Counted from the first letter of the stretch, positions 36,421-49,118 are shown. The stretch is 64,000 nt of DNA from Ctenosaura bakeri (GCA_948474755.1 CAOLHI010003137.1:62001-126000), one strand, 5' to 3'. Notes: generated by a model not told the origin, from the sequence alone. A program made the numbers and translations.

Positions 36421-36660
36421 CTACTTGAAGAACTTGCATGGTGTAGTGGTTTGAGTGCTGGACTAGGACTCAGAGAGTCCAGGGTTCAACTCCCCAGTCT
36501 GCCATAGAAACCCACAGGATGATCTTGGCCACATCACACCCTCTCAGACTCAGAGAAGGGCAATGGCAAACCTCTTCTGAACAAAATCTTGTCACAAAAA
36601 CCCTGTGATAGGGTCACCTTAAGGTCACCAACATCAGAAACAATTTGAGGGCATACAATA
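36421..36660 (+). mobile_element. tRNA-type SINE, near full length
   Basis: 'catggtgtagtggtttgagt', 'ccagggttcaactccccagt' (B-box region), 'gagaagggcaatggcaaacc' and 'caccttaaggtcaccaac' landmarks. The flanks share tggtact. Confidence 0.9.
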
Positions 36661-37090
36661 ATAAATGGTACTGCCTGCTGTCCTATGTAAATAAGAACAG
36701 TCCAGCTATGCCAGTAGCTGGTGCGAAGCCAGTCTAGCCATGTAGAAGTCACACCATATATTTTACCTCAGGTACATCTACCAAGTCCTTCCCTGCGCAT
36801 TCTTCACAAGGTTCAAGATTAGCCTTTTTTGTACAATCTTCCTGCCTTATTTACAGGTTCCAGATAACTTCAGTTGTAACCCTCCTGTGTTTTCCCACTG
36901 CTTGCTTCTTTCTTTTTAATTTCCACATAAAATTTCTTCTGGAGTGAAAGATGGAATAGCTTCATGATGTTTTGTGATCAGCAGTGCTAGGAACCCTCTC
37001 TGGAATCATCCTTGGTTTACAATTGCTGAAGATCGTGACTATGTAGAAACAATGACTTCCTAAATGCACAAGGGATGAAGAAGATTAATT

Positions 37091-37132
37091 ATGTATGTAT
37101 GTATGTATGTATGTATGTATGTATGTATGTAT
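37091..37132. repeat. (ATGT)n microsatellite
   Basis: Ten uninterrupted tetranucleotide units, long enough to be length-polymorphic. Confidence 0.97.
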
Positions 37133-38663
37133 AAACAAACTAACTCAGGAGAATATTTATCTATTGTTACTTTGAATGTTCCAGACTGAGCCTGGACATT
37201 AGAAACAAATTTGGGGGACAGGGGGCAGGGGTTGACCCATGACCCAGCTTGTGCCCTGAGGGTTCTGAATGAGTTCCAGGGGTGGAAATGTAGACCACCT
37301 CTAAATTGTTCTCCATGAATGGAGTTTGTGTAGTAATAAAGACATGCATTAAAAATTCATTAGATATATAACCCTTGGGCGGTTGATTGATACATTACTG
37401 TTGAGTTGATCTCGTGGACTGACAGAAACAGAACCAAGCTCTATTGATGTAAGAACCTTGAAGGCCATGACGTTCAAGAAATGCTGTTGCTCATCTGCCC
37501 TCAGTATCAGAATTCTCTTCTTCCTTCTCCTTCTTATTCTTTTGTTTTAGGTGTTATAACAAGAAAGAAGATGGCTTCCACAGAATTTCTTTTAATTTTA
37601 ATAGGATGATTCCCATGACTCTGGCAGCATGTTTTCAGAATAAGGATCTTTTAAAAAAAAACAACTATTTTCCAAACTGGAATTTTTTTTCCCTAGTTCT
37701 AATCAGATTTCTTAGAACTCTTTCAAAATAAGGAATAAGAAAGAGAAATTGGAGTAATTCAAAATATCTTGCCTCTCCCAGAAAGTGGAAAATTTTTCTA
37801 TTTTTTTTTTAGCAGTTTTGGTCAGCCACTGGTTTCTGGCCTTTGGGAGTGCTTAAGAAATAATTCATTCTGTGTTTTAACCAACCCAGTTCACATTGAT
37901 TTGATTAATACATAGATAGAAATACAGATATCCTTTGGTTTTTTTTAAAACTTTTTTGAGTTTTGTATTAGAAGTCTCAGCTGAGAAAAGTAAAATTCAA
38001 ACAAATCTGCATTTCAAGATAACATGGATGGAAAAATATGTAGCACAGGTTATAATATGTATAAAAATTAGTATTTTGTTAATGAAACCATATATGTTTA
38101 AATGTGAGTTTTCATGCAGCTTTTTCTTATCTAATTTGATTCAAAAATAAGATGGAACAACTTTGGAATTGGACATAGAGGAAATTGACAAGGACCAGAA
38201 GTAGAGTGATCTCTCTATCCTTAATTAACACTATTTTTATCATAGTTTCCAAGTTTTGTGTACACTGAAGTAGTAAGAGCAGTTGAACACTAGAGGGTAC
38301 TGGTGTTCTTTTGAAGAATTTTAACCACAGATTTCAAATTGGGACTTTGTTTGGACAGAAAAGAATAAAGTTGTGCTCAGTTGCTCTGGGAGAAAGACTA
38401 AAAGCCTCTTTGTACATTATGTAAAGAAAACTTAGTTCCCATCATGTGTGCATGAAATGGGGAAGACATGCCCAGTTTCAGATCACTGGTGCATGTGTCA
38501 TTATTGTATCTTAACTGGATTTTCAGACACACAAACAAACATTTTGGGTGAATTTAGAAAACTTTTAAGACCTATAGCTTGTCTAAATTGATGAGAATAC
38601 ATTAAGCTTGTAGTTACTACTTTAACTTAATACTTCTATCACAAATGCTGTCACTGTATATAG

Positions 38664-39462
38664 CAGTGGTTCTCAACCTGGGGGTCAGGACCCCTTTGGG
38701 GGTCAAACGACCATTTCACAGGGGTCACTGCTCCTCAGTCCTACCCCCCTCTTTTAAAAGAAGATGGCCTCACAGCCAATGGGAGCAGTGCTTCTGAGAC
38801 CCCTGCGCTGGGGTTCACACTGCAAACCCCAGGATTCCATAGGATGGTGAAAGTGGAATAGTAGTGCTATAACAGTCTAGTGCAGAAATAGCCAGGATGA
38901 CTTTCTCCTCTCGCTTTTGTTGTGCGTGGACCCTTGGCGCTTGCCACATGCACGTGTTGTGTTCTTCGCCCTGACTGTCTTGCATTCCTCGCTTTTTCTA
39001 TGTTCAACATCCGCACTCCCTTTAAAGGAGGGAGGGAGGGAGGGGAACAAAACGTGTCTGCTTATGTCGCCGCCATCTTTCCTCTCTCCCTGTCCTTTCC
39101 TCCCTGCGCCTCATGTAAAATGTGGGCTGTTTTGGCATTGCCTTTGGGAGTGACTGGCTTTTTGAACTGTGGAAACCCAACATTCAGAACTAGAACTACT
39201 GCCTTAATTCTGGCATTGATGGACATTTTCTGTGCTTAAAAAGGGGGGGGAGGGTTACCAGTTTTTAGGCATTAGAAGTGTATCCAGAGCAGTGATTTAG
39301 GGCAGTGTTTCCAATCTATTTGATGTTGGAAATAACTAACTAACTAACTAAATAATAAATAAATAAATAAAAATTAACGAAAATGATTTTATGGTTGGGG
39401 GTCACCACAACATGAGGAACTGTATTAAGGGGTCGCGGCATTAGGAAGGTTGAGAACCACTG
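38664..39462. mobile_element. SPIN-type hAT element with large foreign interior
   Basis: Left end CAGTGGTTCTCAACCTGG..., 'ggacccctttgggggtcaaa' and 'accatttcacaggggtcac'. Right end 'atgattttatggttgggggt', 'caccacaacatgaggaactg', 'ggtcgcggcattaggaaggt' and 'tgagaaccactg'. These match SPIN (SPACE INVADERS) hAT elements as I know them. gtatatag flanks both ends exactly (38656-38663, 39463-39470). The 799-bp length exceeds usual short SPIN derivatives; the interior holds a half-copy of another MITE (38814-38895), a GC-rich stretch and simple repeats. No transposase frame is evident. Confidence 0.88.
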
Positions 39463-39584
39463 GTATATAGGAAGTTGGAATTCTTTACATGTGCATACAT
39501 TTAGCCATGTTTGTTATTTTAACTCTCATTGCTCCAAGCTTTTGGACACTCTTGTGCAGTTGTTTACAATCCACTTTTTTTTCC

Positions 39585-39915
39585 TAATCACCTACCTTAG
39601 GTAATTTGGCATCATCTCCAAACTTGACTATCTTACTGTTCACCCCAGCTGTAGATCATTCATGAGCAAATTAAAAAAGCATTGATTCCAGTACAGATTG
39701 CTTGGGTATGCCACTGTTTTACATTTCTCATACATTTTTTCTTGCTTTTTGCTTCCTGTTCTTTTGACCAATATTCTGATCCACAAGAGGAATTCACTTA
39801 CCCATTGGCTATTAAATCTGCTGAAGAGTCTTAGGTGAAGAACTTTGTCAAAAGCCTTACGGAAGTTTAAATAAGTTATCTATTTGGATCCTTTGTTCTC
39901 TCATTTTTGTTGATA
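39585..39915 (-). mobile_element. LINE reverse-transcriptase fossil
   Basis: The minus strand encodes RKAFDKVLHLRL, the first RT catalytic block (F-D), then 'VNSKIVKFGDDAKL', a version of the FADD catalytic block with Gly for Ala. Frameshifts and stops in between show it is dead. CR1 or L2 clade. A CR1 tail of the same orientation starts at 40002. Confidence 0.7.
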
Positions 39916-40001
39916 TTCTGACAGTGTAACAATGTGCTGCATACCCTGCTACCCCATCATTCTCTCTGCCTGAGTTGATGGAAATGGTCTTTGACTAAGA
40001 A

Positions 40002-40365
40002 TCATAGAATTATAGAGTTGGAAGAGACCACAGGGGCCATCCAGTCCAACCCCCTGCTATGTAGGAACACCCATCAAAGCATTCCCAACAGGTGACCAGC
40101 CAGCCTCTGCTTAAAAACCTCCAAAGAAGGAGAATCTACCAGGAAGTTCTTCCTGAGGTTCAAGTGGAATCTCCATTCCTGCAGCTTGAATCCATTGCTC
40201 CTTCTCCTAGTCTCTGGAGCAGCGGAAAACAAACCCACTTCAACATGACATCCCTTCAAATATTTAAACATTGCTATCATGTCCCCTCTAAACCTTCTCT
40301 TCTGCAGACTAGACATACCCAGCTGGTTCTGGCAACTTCCCTGGGTTATTGCTTTGTGGAATTTT
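40002..40365 (-). mobile_element. CR1 LINE 3' end
   Basis: Starts with the reversed CR1 tail 'agaatcatagaattatagag', then 'ttggaagagaccacaggggc', 'catccagtccaaccccctgc', 'ctaccaggaagttcttcctg' and 'gtcccctctaaaccttctct', the antisense CR1 3' untranslated sequence. Best preserved CR1 tail here. Confidence 0.92.
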
Positions 40366-40999
40366 GACATAGATGATAAGGCCGTTGAATCCAGGGCAAC
40401 CTGGGACTTCATGGCTGCTGTGACAACCATGGTGCTGTCACAGCTTGCCATTGGCCTGGGATACACTCCATGTAGTCTCCTCAGATGAACATGAAGGGTG
40501 GTCTGAAGATGAGGGGTTTAACATCTGTTCTCTTGTCATGGTTTGATAACTTCCTGTTGAGGTTGAGAGTTTCTGTGATTTCCATCCCTCTGCAAAGGTG
40601 GGAAATTGTTAAGGGGCCCACCGCTAGTGGCTAATTGTCCACTCTCAGTCCAAGCAGTCAGCCAACAAGCAGCTGATAAGTCCTGGCAGCATGCAAAAGT
40701 TCCACAATGTGATTTCTTATTTTAATCTAATAGGAAAACAGACTCAAAATAAATATGAAGCATATGAGCATTCCCAGCAATATCCATAAATCAAAGCAAA
40801 GTCAATACAATTCTAAGTCAGAGGTCAGAGAAACAGCAGGAGAAATGGTAGATTAATCACTGACAAGTTCTGAAGGGGAATGACTGAGCTTTTTAGGTTC
40901 ACCGATCAATGCAGCTGGTGCCTAATTAATCACTGTCTGTTATAAATTCATTGAAATCTGCATACACTTTCCTTTTGATGTCTACGCTCAGAAAAGATG

Positions 41000-41160
41000 G
41001 GTGTAGATGAGCTATCTTCTGTGTCAGAAGGGGCAGGGGTCTCTGCTGGAGCTGATACTGTCCCCAGTTCTGTCTCTGGGGTGGGTGGTACTGTTTCAGT
41101 CTCTGAATCAAGATCATGAAAGTAGGGCGTAACACTAATGGATTCCAAAGGATTTACCTG
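41000..41160 (-). other. Acidic Thr/Pro/Glu-rich open stretch of unknown origin
   Basis: The minus-strand frame reads FHDLDSETETVPPTPETELG and continues in the same composition to DTEDSSS. No domain recognised. It could be a linker of a degraded transposable-element protein; nothing nearby decides. Confidence 0.3.
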
Positions 41161-41829
41161 CTGGTGTGGCTGATGTTTCTGTTGATCACTCTGTTAAACA
41201 TAGAGATGCCCCAAGCAGCTGAAAAGATTGCACCTAAGCGTTCTCTTCCTATTTGCAGGTCCGTGCATCACCTTCAGTGGTGTCACTATAGGGTACAAAC
41301 CACATGAGTGATACCATTGAGAGAGGTGACACCAAAATGACTTCCTTCCCCTTTCTTTCTCCCCTTACCCACTCTACGAGAGCCCATATAGCTTCAATAA
41401 GATAGACCCCCTTTTTTCTTATGACTGGGCAAGATGCCCAGTGCCTTCACACATGCAGAGCCAATTAGGTAGATGAGAAAACCCAGGGAGCAGGTCCCCA
41501 TGGCAGTAGACCAGGATCTCTGGAATTCCAACTCCTGGGTGAAAAGGTTCCATGGGGGTGACACCATGAATTACCGCACTGGGTGACATCAACCCTAATA
41601 ACACCACTAATCACTTTTGTATATTTTTGAGTTGTGAGGTGATAAATGTGATTGTAGCACAGGTGAAGAAAAACTAGTGTTGAATTTGAACAAATATGGC
41701 CTAGAATTTGTTACTGAGCCTGTTTTTTGATGGTGAGATGCATGGTAACAAGGAAGTATTTTTCAGGTGTGCTACACTGCTTGCAGAATGCCTTTGTGCC
41801 AAAACACTCACTTGCTACCTATAGTGTCT

Positions 41830-42005
41830 TCAGAGCCAGCTGAAAAACTGTTTATTCTTAAAGAAATGTTCTTATTCCTTTGCACTGCCCTCCTCAGCAC
41901 ATTATTGATTATTTTATTGTAGTTTTATTGTGTGGTACATTTTTTTTCTGGATGCTGGTTTCACTATGTGCCATGTTTTATCTTTTTAAAGTGCTAATAA
42001 ACTAC
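41830..42005 (+). mobile_element. Probable L2-type 3' end
   Basis: A degraded KTFLF-like end followed by T-rich sequence and 'aaagtgctaataaact'. Weak. Confidence 0.35.
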
Positions 42006-42595
42006 CCACCAAACTTTAATTATTGGGTGGTCCAAAAATCTTAAGTCTGTGAAAGCTTTTGCTACCAACTTATTTCTCTCAGTCTCAAAGGTGCTACAAA
42101 ATTCCTTTGCATACTAACTGTAACAGTTAGACAATATTTACTTTTGCAGAAACCATATTGATAATTTTTTCAGCAGGAAAAAATGCATGTTCAATATGTA
42201 TAATATTTTTGCTTGAACATACATCACACTCAAACCATCATTAAACTAACTGCTCCATTATTTCCCATTTCGTCTGGGTATCTTCTTTAAAATTGACGTT
42301 ACGTTGACTGCTCTGTAGTTTTTGGTACACATATTTTTCTGTTAGAAAATCAGCTATTTTACATTATAGTTCTTCAAGAACTCTTAGATACGTACCAAAT
42401 GGAATCTGTATTTTTGTTGTTGTTTTTAATTCATCAGTGAAAGCTAGAAATCTACTTTTGTTGCCACTACTATTTCCCTCAATTCCTTATACTTCCCTTC
42501 TGAAAATATAATCTCTAAATGAGTACAACCAGATGAAAACAACTCATTTAGCTTCTCTGCAATTGTCTTATCTTCCTCTTTGTTCTTGTTGTTGA

Positions 42596-42796
42596 TGATG
42601 CGTGTCTTCATGTCATTCTAGCAACCCTAAGGTGAACTTATCACAAAGTTTTCTTGGAACGATTTGCTCAGAGGGGATTTTCTTTGCCTTTCTTGAGGCT
42701 GAGAGAGTGTGAATTGCCCAAGAACAGCTATTTCAATCCTGGTCTCCAGAGCCATAGTCCAGTGCTCAAACGACGACACCACACTGACTATTCCAT
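42596..42796 (-). mobile_element. tRNA-type SINE
   Basis: Reverse-oriented: 'gtgtcttcatgtcattctag', 'caaccctaaggtgaacttat', 'cttgaggctgagagagtgtg' and 'atagtccagtgctcaaacg', ending 'cacactgac'. Confidence 0.85.
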
Positions 42797-43133
42797 CAGT
42801 ACTGTCATCCAGCGAAGTCACTAGCTTCTCACTTATAATGTGCTTAAATGTTTTTTCCTTATTGACTTTGACGTTATTAGCAATTAGAGCTTAAAAGTAA
42901 CATGTTACATCCGACAGCATTATTTATAGTAGGTTATTTGGGGAGGTAAAATACATTAATGATGTTCCTTTTCCAAAGTGATACAGCACCATTGTATTTA
43001 CTACACTTTTGATGTAATGGGTGTTGATTTTATTTGTTATACTGTTCTTGTTTGGGGGTCTGGCTGGGAGCAAATGTTGTCACTTATATTTGCAAATTAG
43101 TCTCTACTTTTTCTTTAATACAATGGTCATAAA

Positions 43134-43280
43134 TACACTAAAAGCACTAGATCCTCTCTGATCTTGGAAGCTAAGCAGGATCAGCTTAATACCAATGAGT
43201 ATTCCTTGCCTTTAAAAACCCTGTGAAATTTGTGGGGCTGCCATAAGTATTCAGGCAACTTGAAGGTGTATACACACAGT
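43134..43280 (+). mobile_element. 5S-rRNA-derived SINE with internal deletion
   Basis: 'ctctgatcttggaagctaag' (5S) and 'aggatcag' are followed directly by 'gagtattccttgccttt' and 'aaaccctgtgaaatttgtgg'. The middle of the SINE body is missing. Confidence 0.88.
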
Positions 43281-45067
43281 GGTTCCATGCTGTCCAGAAC
43301 ATCACAGGACCATATTTTCTGCAGGCTGCACTGCACTTCTTCCTAGACTATATTTCTTAAAAGTGAACTAGAGTGACATGATGCTAGCCTCTCCAGGGAG
43401 TGTGTGTAGAGAAGCAAGCCACAGGCTGGATTAGGCCCAGAATTCAGAGGTTTCTCTCTTCTGGCCTAACTAAAAGTAAGAGTAATCAAGCCCCACATTT
43501 TAGGGCATGTTTACATATGTGTCCCAAGAGAACTCAGGAGTAGGCCTGACTGCACACCTTAAAGCTCTTGCTTCTTAAAAAGACAACACAGTAATGAAAA
43601 AGGTGTTGGCAAATGGAAATTGTGCTACTCTACCATTATTCTGGAAGAGATAGACTTTGGGTCTGAGAAAAGATGGAAGTACCACAAAGAAAATACAAGA
43701 TAAAGTGAGTGGACAACAGTGTTAAGAGAGTGGCCTATAAAAAGTCAGTGAATGAAGCCTACAGTAAAATGGAAGTGGGGAACCACCCATCAATGTGTGA
43801 GATGAGGGAGCATTACAATCTTCCTGTTATTTTCTTTACATGGAGAATGATGGTCTGAAAAAGAGAGGCTGTAGAATGCATGTAGGTTCTCCAGAACCCT
43901 GAAAAAGTAAAGGTTTCCATTCATATTGAGAGGTTGCATGCATATTATAGGCTCTACCTTTCAGACTATTACTTTTCATGTGAGGAGAATGACAGTGAAG
44001 GAGGAGGACATACCATGTTCCCTCTGCTCATGTGTTCATTTTAACCCTGTTTTGGATGGGCAAATGGGGCTACAGATATGAAAGAATTCAAGTCGTATAC
44101 AGTAGTGGGTCACCATTCTGCTTTCCCCTTTCCCATACAGCTCTAATTCCTTTCAGCTATCTGTACAGAACCAAATGCAAGGAGACAGATTAGTCTTCCT
44201 TAATTTACCTGGCTGAGTCTGAAATAAAAAGAATTGTCCCAGAAGAAGTAAAGAAATCGCAGTACATTCTTGAAAAGGTACCTCTAACACACCTACACAA
44301 ATGCAATTATCACACATAGGAGTTAGTATTAAATTTTTTAAAAATGTAGGGAAGAAAGCTGCATGGGACTGACAAATAACTTTAAATAGTTATCTTTTCT
44401 ACCAAGACAGCATTGCAGTGTAAAAAGGAGTTAGAACATAGCATATAATTCATACTGAACACCCACTCATAGGAAAATGCTACTGTATGAATCATATTTA
44501 ATCCTATGCCATGCCAAGTCTGTACTTGATTTTTTTTATTACGTTATAAGCAGAAGATTGTTTTAGAGGAAAGAAACAAAACAAGCCTGAAACTTTTGGA
44601 ATACAGATACATTTATTTTTGGGAGAGCAGTTCTTTGCATGACCTCAAAGAGACATGATGAAACACAGCATTTGTAAATGAGTGAGCTCTTTGAACTGAC
44701 ACGGTGGCATGCCCTGTGTGATGTGGTTTGCTTTTACCTGGAAACCTATTTGTTTCTTTTGAAAGTCTGGTATAACAAAAAGACATCAGGAGTTTAGAAA
44801 GTTTACCTTTATGACTATTGAAAAGATCCAGCTTTTCTCAGAGTTTCTTTCTTTCTTTTAAAACTGCTCATGGTTGGTTGCAGTATTCCAAAACAACACA
44901 GAGATTTTGAAATTATTGAGGGAAGGAGAATTGTCTTATTGAAAGTTGTACACTTACTCATTCACCTTCTATTTCACTTTGATTGCTTTTCCGATGGCAT
45001 TGAATTTTATACACAAAAGTCCAGATTATCACAACTGTGAATGGCTCTTTCATTTAGTGTTAGTGAC

Positions 45068-45181
45068 TCCCAGAGCTTGAAAATTTATATTTTTGGACTA
45101 AAACTCATTTAATCTTCCAATTACCATATCTGGGGGAATCTGGGGAATATAGTCCAAAAAAGCAAATTTTCCAAGCTGGTA
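45068..45181. mobile_element. Palindromic hAT-like MITE
   Basis: 'gagcttgaaaatttatattt' plus 'ttggactaaaactcatttaa' at the left, and 'aaattttccaagctggt' with 'atagtccaaaaaagc' inverted at the right. Target duplication not clear. Confidence 0.6.
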
Positions 45182-45219
45182 AATTCTCTGAAAATCTCAA
45201 TATAACATTTATTTTCTTG

Positions 45220-45397
45220 TGTTGGTGTGTGCCTTCAAGTCATTTCTGACTTATGGCAACCCTATGATGAAAACTATCAAGTTTTGGAGAAGGACTGGGA
45301 GTGTGTGATGTGCCCAAGGTCACCCAGTGGGTTTCCATGGTCAAGGGGAGAATCATAGTCATAGTCCAGTGATCAGAGCACTATATCACACTGGCTC
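45220..45397 (-). mobile_element. tRNA-type SINE with 8-bp target duplication
   Basis: Reverse-oriented SINE from 'tgttggtgtgtgccttcaag' to 'ctatatcacactggctc'. ttttcttg flanks it at 45212-45219 and 45398-45405. Confidence 0.92.
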
Positions 45398-46211
45398 TTT
45401 TCTTGCTTCTATTGAAATGCATTAAGTGAAGGAACCTGATCAAAAGAAGGAATTATCTGCCAGCATTTGAATATTTAATAGCACAATCTTTTTTATGTTG
45501 ACTCAGAAGTAAACTCTACTTCATTCATTTAAACTTAACCTCCAAGTAAAATGCAAAGCTTCAAGCCTGGGTTAGTTCACAGAACACAGTAGAACTCACT
45601 TTTGAAGCATTATGTATAATATCATGCTGAAAGAAAGATGGACTTGAACCATTCCCTAAGAACTAGTCTACACTGAAATAATGCAAATTGGTATTTTTAT
45701 AATTCTGTTTATTCAGCCCCATTCCTACATTGTTTTAAAAACAAAAATATTTATTCAATTTGTTGTTGGGTTTCATTTTAACTGGTATGCAACTTACCCC
45801 TTTCAGTATTTACTTTGCTTGTTTCAATTCGCAGGAGAAGTTTTGCAAGTGGCTTAGCAAATTGATCTTGTTTATTTTGATTACCATTAACATTAATAAC
45901 TCCTGTGAAGGAATACTTTGTAATACTTTATATTTGCTGTCCTCAGATCATTTTCTTTCTCCTAGTCAGTTGTGTTTCTGTATGTGCATGCATTCGTGTA
46001 TACATGTATTGGCCCAAATGTTATCCAGAAGCTCCCATTATCTATCTGCCCTAACAGCATGTCAGGAAGTATAATATAGATGACATCATGAGGTGCATCA
46101 TTTCTGTATCTCTTCACATTTTCTTCTCTGGCCTGTCTCTTTTTGTTTTGAGCAATTAAGTCTAATACAGCTCTTTGTGGTTCTGCTCTCTGAGAGGCAG
46201 ATACAAACTCA

Positions 46212-46667
46212 GGCCCTTTCCACACGTGGAGGAAAAAACGGGCGAAACACGCTAGGACGGACCTTACCTGCATCCGGGTAAGTCCGTCGCCGCGTGGAGC
46301 AGTGCGTTTTCGTCGGCGTCCTGCAGCGTCCAAAATGGCGGCTGGAGGAAACTCTCCACCAACCGGAGAAGCTCGCCAGCCGGAAAGCCCACCCCCAGCA
46401 GATCTGCAGGCACGCCCTTGCGCGCGTCTGCAAATCTACACCAGGCACTGCGACATGGCTGCACATGGCTGTACGCCCCATGCCTTTTAAAAAACACATG
46501 AAAAGTGGTTTTTAAAAAGCACATGGCGCTGCCTCTTCCAGTCGCCCTAGCACGGATTGGGATGTGGAATTACACTAAAGTAATCTGCCCCAATCCATTT
46601 TACAGTGTAGACGACCTCCATCAGAGGTCGCACTACACTGTTTTAATACCCCCGTGTGGAAAGGGCC
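46212..46667. mobile_element. GC- and CpG-rich PIF-Harbinger MITE
   Basis: Fifteen-base perfect inverted ends GGCCCTTTCCACACG are flanked by TCA on both sides (46209-46211, 46668-46670), fitting the TNA duplication of PIF-Harbinger. The interior has many intact CpGs and contains 'ccaaaatggcggctgg'. Several overlapping frames are open merely because it is GC-rich. No transposase. Confidence 0.85.
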
Positions 46668-47484
46668 TCAGTTGTACTCTATCTTAAGTCCCCCCCTCAA
46701 TGTTTTGGACTTCATCTCCTAGAATTCCTGACTAGCTAGGGCTTCTGGGAGCTGAAGTTCCCCCTGGGGTGAGGAGCAAAGGTTGAGAGCCACAGATATG
46801 CACAAAATTAACAAAATAAGATGGAATATAGTTTGCATTATCTTGGCTTCTCTTGTGAACTTGGTATGCCCTTCATATGTCTGATGATATGGGTAGCTGC
46901 CTATTAATGTGCACACTACAATAAAGCAATCTCCCTCTATGGATAGTCCTCTGTTTTTACAGTTATATTAAACACATCTGTTCTGAAGAAACAATATTGA
47001 TTTCAGAGGAATTTATTGTCAAGTATGTGTTGTAGGTAATATCAATTATAGGAAATTTATACAAGTTGTAGAGAGAGATGAAACAGTGGGGTCCTTGAGG
47101 TGAGGCAGATGTGCTAGGATGCTGCAATATTTGTTGCTACTGTTTGTTTGTTTGTTTTAATAACAGCAACAGCAAAGTATCCTGGACTGTTTCCTGGCAG
47201 TTCCCAATATCAGCTGCAACATTTTATTCCTACCCTCAAACTGGGTTTCTTTTACTTCTGAGATGTATCAGAACAAAAAAGTCTCTTCACTCTTCTCTCC
47301 CTCTCTTCTTTTCACTGAGAGACTTTCAGTGTGTTAGTACATCAGTGGATCAGTGAAATATCGCTTTTGCACTATAGTACTATAATGATAAAAAAAAAAT
47401 CAGAATAAAATATGCTCTTCAAACCATAGGCCCATGTAAGTAAACTGCACACTGGTTTTTTAAAAAACTTTGGAAAATTCCTAA

Positions 47485-47775
47485 AGAGGTTAGACTGGCA
47501 CCCTCCCTACCTACCTTCAGGAAATAGGTAAACACATTCCTTTTCTAGCAGACATTTTGTATGTAATTTCTATCGGTGCTGATCATTTTAACTGTTATTT
47601 AATTGATATTTTAATGCTGTTTTTATATGTATTTTAACATGTTTTAATTATTGTAGTTTAATTTTTGTTTTAACTTTTGTATATGACAGTTTTTAATTAT
47701 GTTTCTTTTAATGGCTGTAAGCCACTTTGAGTCCCCTCAGGGAGAAAAGCGGGATAAAAATAAAGATAACAACAA
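47485..47775 (+). mobile_element. L2-type LINE 3' end with ORF2 C-terminal codons
   Basis: Reads EVRLAPSLPTFRK, a stop, VNTFLF: the last residues of L2 ORF2. A T-rich 3' UTR follows, then 'taagccactttgagtcccct', 'agggagaaaagcgggataaa' and an (AAC)n tail. Confidence 0.8.
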
Positions 47776-48089
47776 CAACAACAACCATAATGCTGATCCA
47801 AGAAATCACTGTAAATATTCCCCCCAAAAAGGAATGGAATGAGTGGTTGCAGAAACAACAACAGTCAGCAACCCTGCAAACTCCATGGAGCTAAATTGGA
47901 AGAACTTGTGCTTCTTTAGATCAAATCTCGGAGAGCCCCATGCTTCCACTTAATACATATATTTTGGTACAACATGTTCTTCATTAATTTATTGAATGAA
48001 TGAATTAATTAATTTATGAATTTTGTATTCTTATTGTAGTACAATTGGAAAAAATATTTGCTAACTGTACATACCTATATGGTTTAATA

Positions 48090-48240
48090 ACACTTTAGTT
48101 ATCATGGCTTCCCAAGAATCCTGGAAGTTGTAGTGTGGTGAGCATTCCAAAGATTCTCTCAGGCAAGTCTCGTACTTCACCTAGTGCACAAGATATTTTT
48201 TAAGTGGCAAATGAACACCTGGGTTATTCCAGTGTAGAGT
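48090..48240. mobile_element. Fragment of the palindromic MITE family
   Basis: 'cactttagttatcatggctt', 'cccaagaatcctggaagttg' and 'tagtgtggtgag' resemble the left half of the 28838-29306 element. Confidence 0.5.
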
Positions 48241-48624
48241 TAGCCTTAGAGGCCTTCCTTTCCGAATTCTAGAAAGCAGCCGACAGTTGCTCAAAGCACT
48301 TTCTCTATATACTCTTTCTATTTTACCAAAGAAAAGGCTAAGATTCTGTTTAACTGTGGTGGAACATAAAGTTCCACCTGCATGCTTATGAGGAAATCCA
48401 GGTAGTCCATGACTGCTACGTGGGTAATGCTGATGTTGTTGTTATTCTTGTTATGTGCCTTCAAGTCATTTCCAGCTTATGGTAACCCTAAGACAAACCT
48501 ATCGGGGTTTTCTGGGGGCTGAGAGTGTGTGATATGCCCAAGATCAGCCAATGGGTTTCCATGGCCAAGGGGGGAATTGAACTCTGGTCTGCAGGATCAT
48601 AGTCCAGTGCTCAAACCACTATAG

Positions 48625-49118
48625 AAGGGCTTTCCAAATGGTGTGTCGCGACACATTAGTGTGTCACCTGAAGTGTCTAGGTGTGTTGCCTTCCTGGGCT
48701 GAGAAAGACCCCCTCTCACCCAAGCCATTCCCACGGCCACTGCTTTCACTGGGGTCTTTCCTCACCAAAGGTGAAGGCAGCAGACCAGGATCAGGTAGGA
48801 GGGCTTCCTTTCCCATTGCCGCCACTCTCGCTAGGGCCTTTCCTTGCCAAAGGCGATGGCAACAGGTCAGGATCAGGTAGGGGGGCTCTCTTTCCCACTG
48901 CCACTGTCCTCACCAGGGTCTTTCTTGGCGAGGACGATGGCAGCAGGCCAGGATTGGTGCGGGGATGCCCTTCCCCACCCTAGATACACCTCTGGGTACT
49001 GCACATGTGTAATCGGTTAGTTTATCCTCCAGTTTGCTAGTAAAACTGAACTACTGTGTTGCAAAATGATGCATGTCTAAAAAGTGTGTCACCAACATGA
49101 TAAGTTTGGAAAGCTCTG
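48625..49118. mobile_element. hAT element, 494 bp, nested in a SINE
   Basis: Ends AAGGGCTTTCCAAA and, inverted, CAGAGCTTTCCAAA. Flanks cactatag (48617-48624) and cactacag (49119-49126) are an 8-bp duplication with one change. Just inside the left end is the palindrome 'gtgtgtcgcgacac'. The interior carries an 81-bp tandem array. Confidence 0.9.
48750..48980 (+). repeat. 81-bp minisatellite, three units, inside the hAT
   Basis: Units start near 48750, 48831 and 48912, each running through 'gggtctttcctcaccaaagg', 'gatggcagcaggccaggatc' and 'aggtaggggggctctctttcc'-like sequence. The third unit is shorter. GC-rich. Confidence 0.88.

Noticed and set aside
37091..37132. CRISPR-like array
   Set aside because: A simple tetranucleotide microsatellite without spacers.
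46209..46524. Cluster of 60-96-codon frames on both strands
   Set aside because: Explained by the GC-rich Harbinger MITE.
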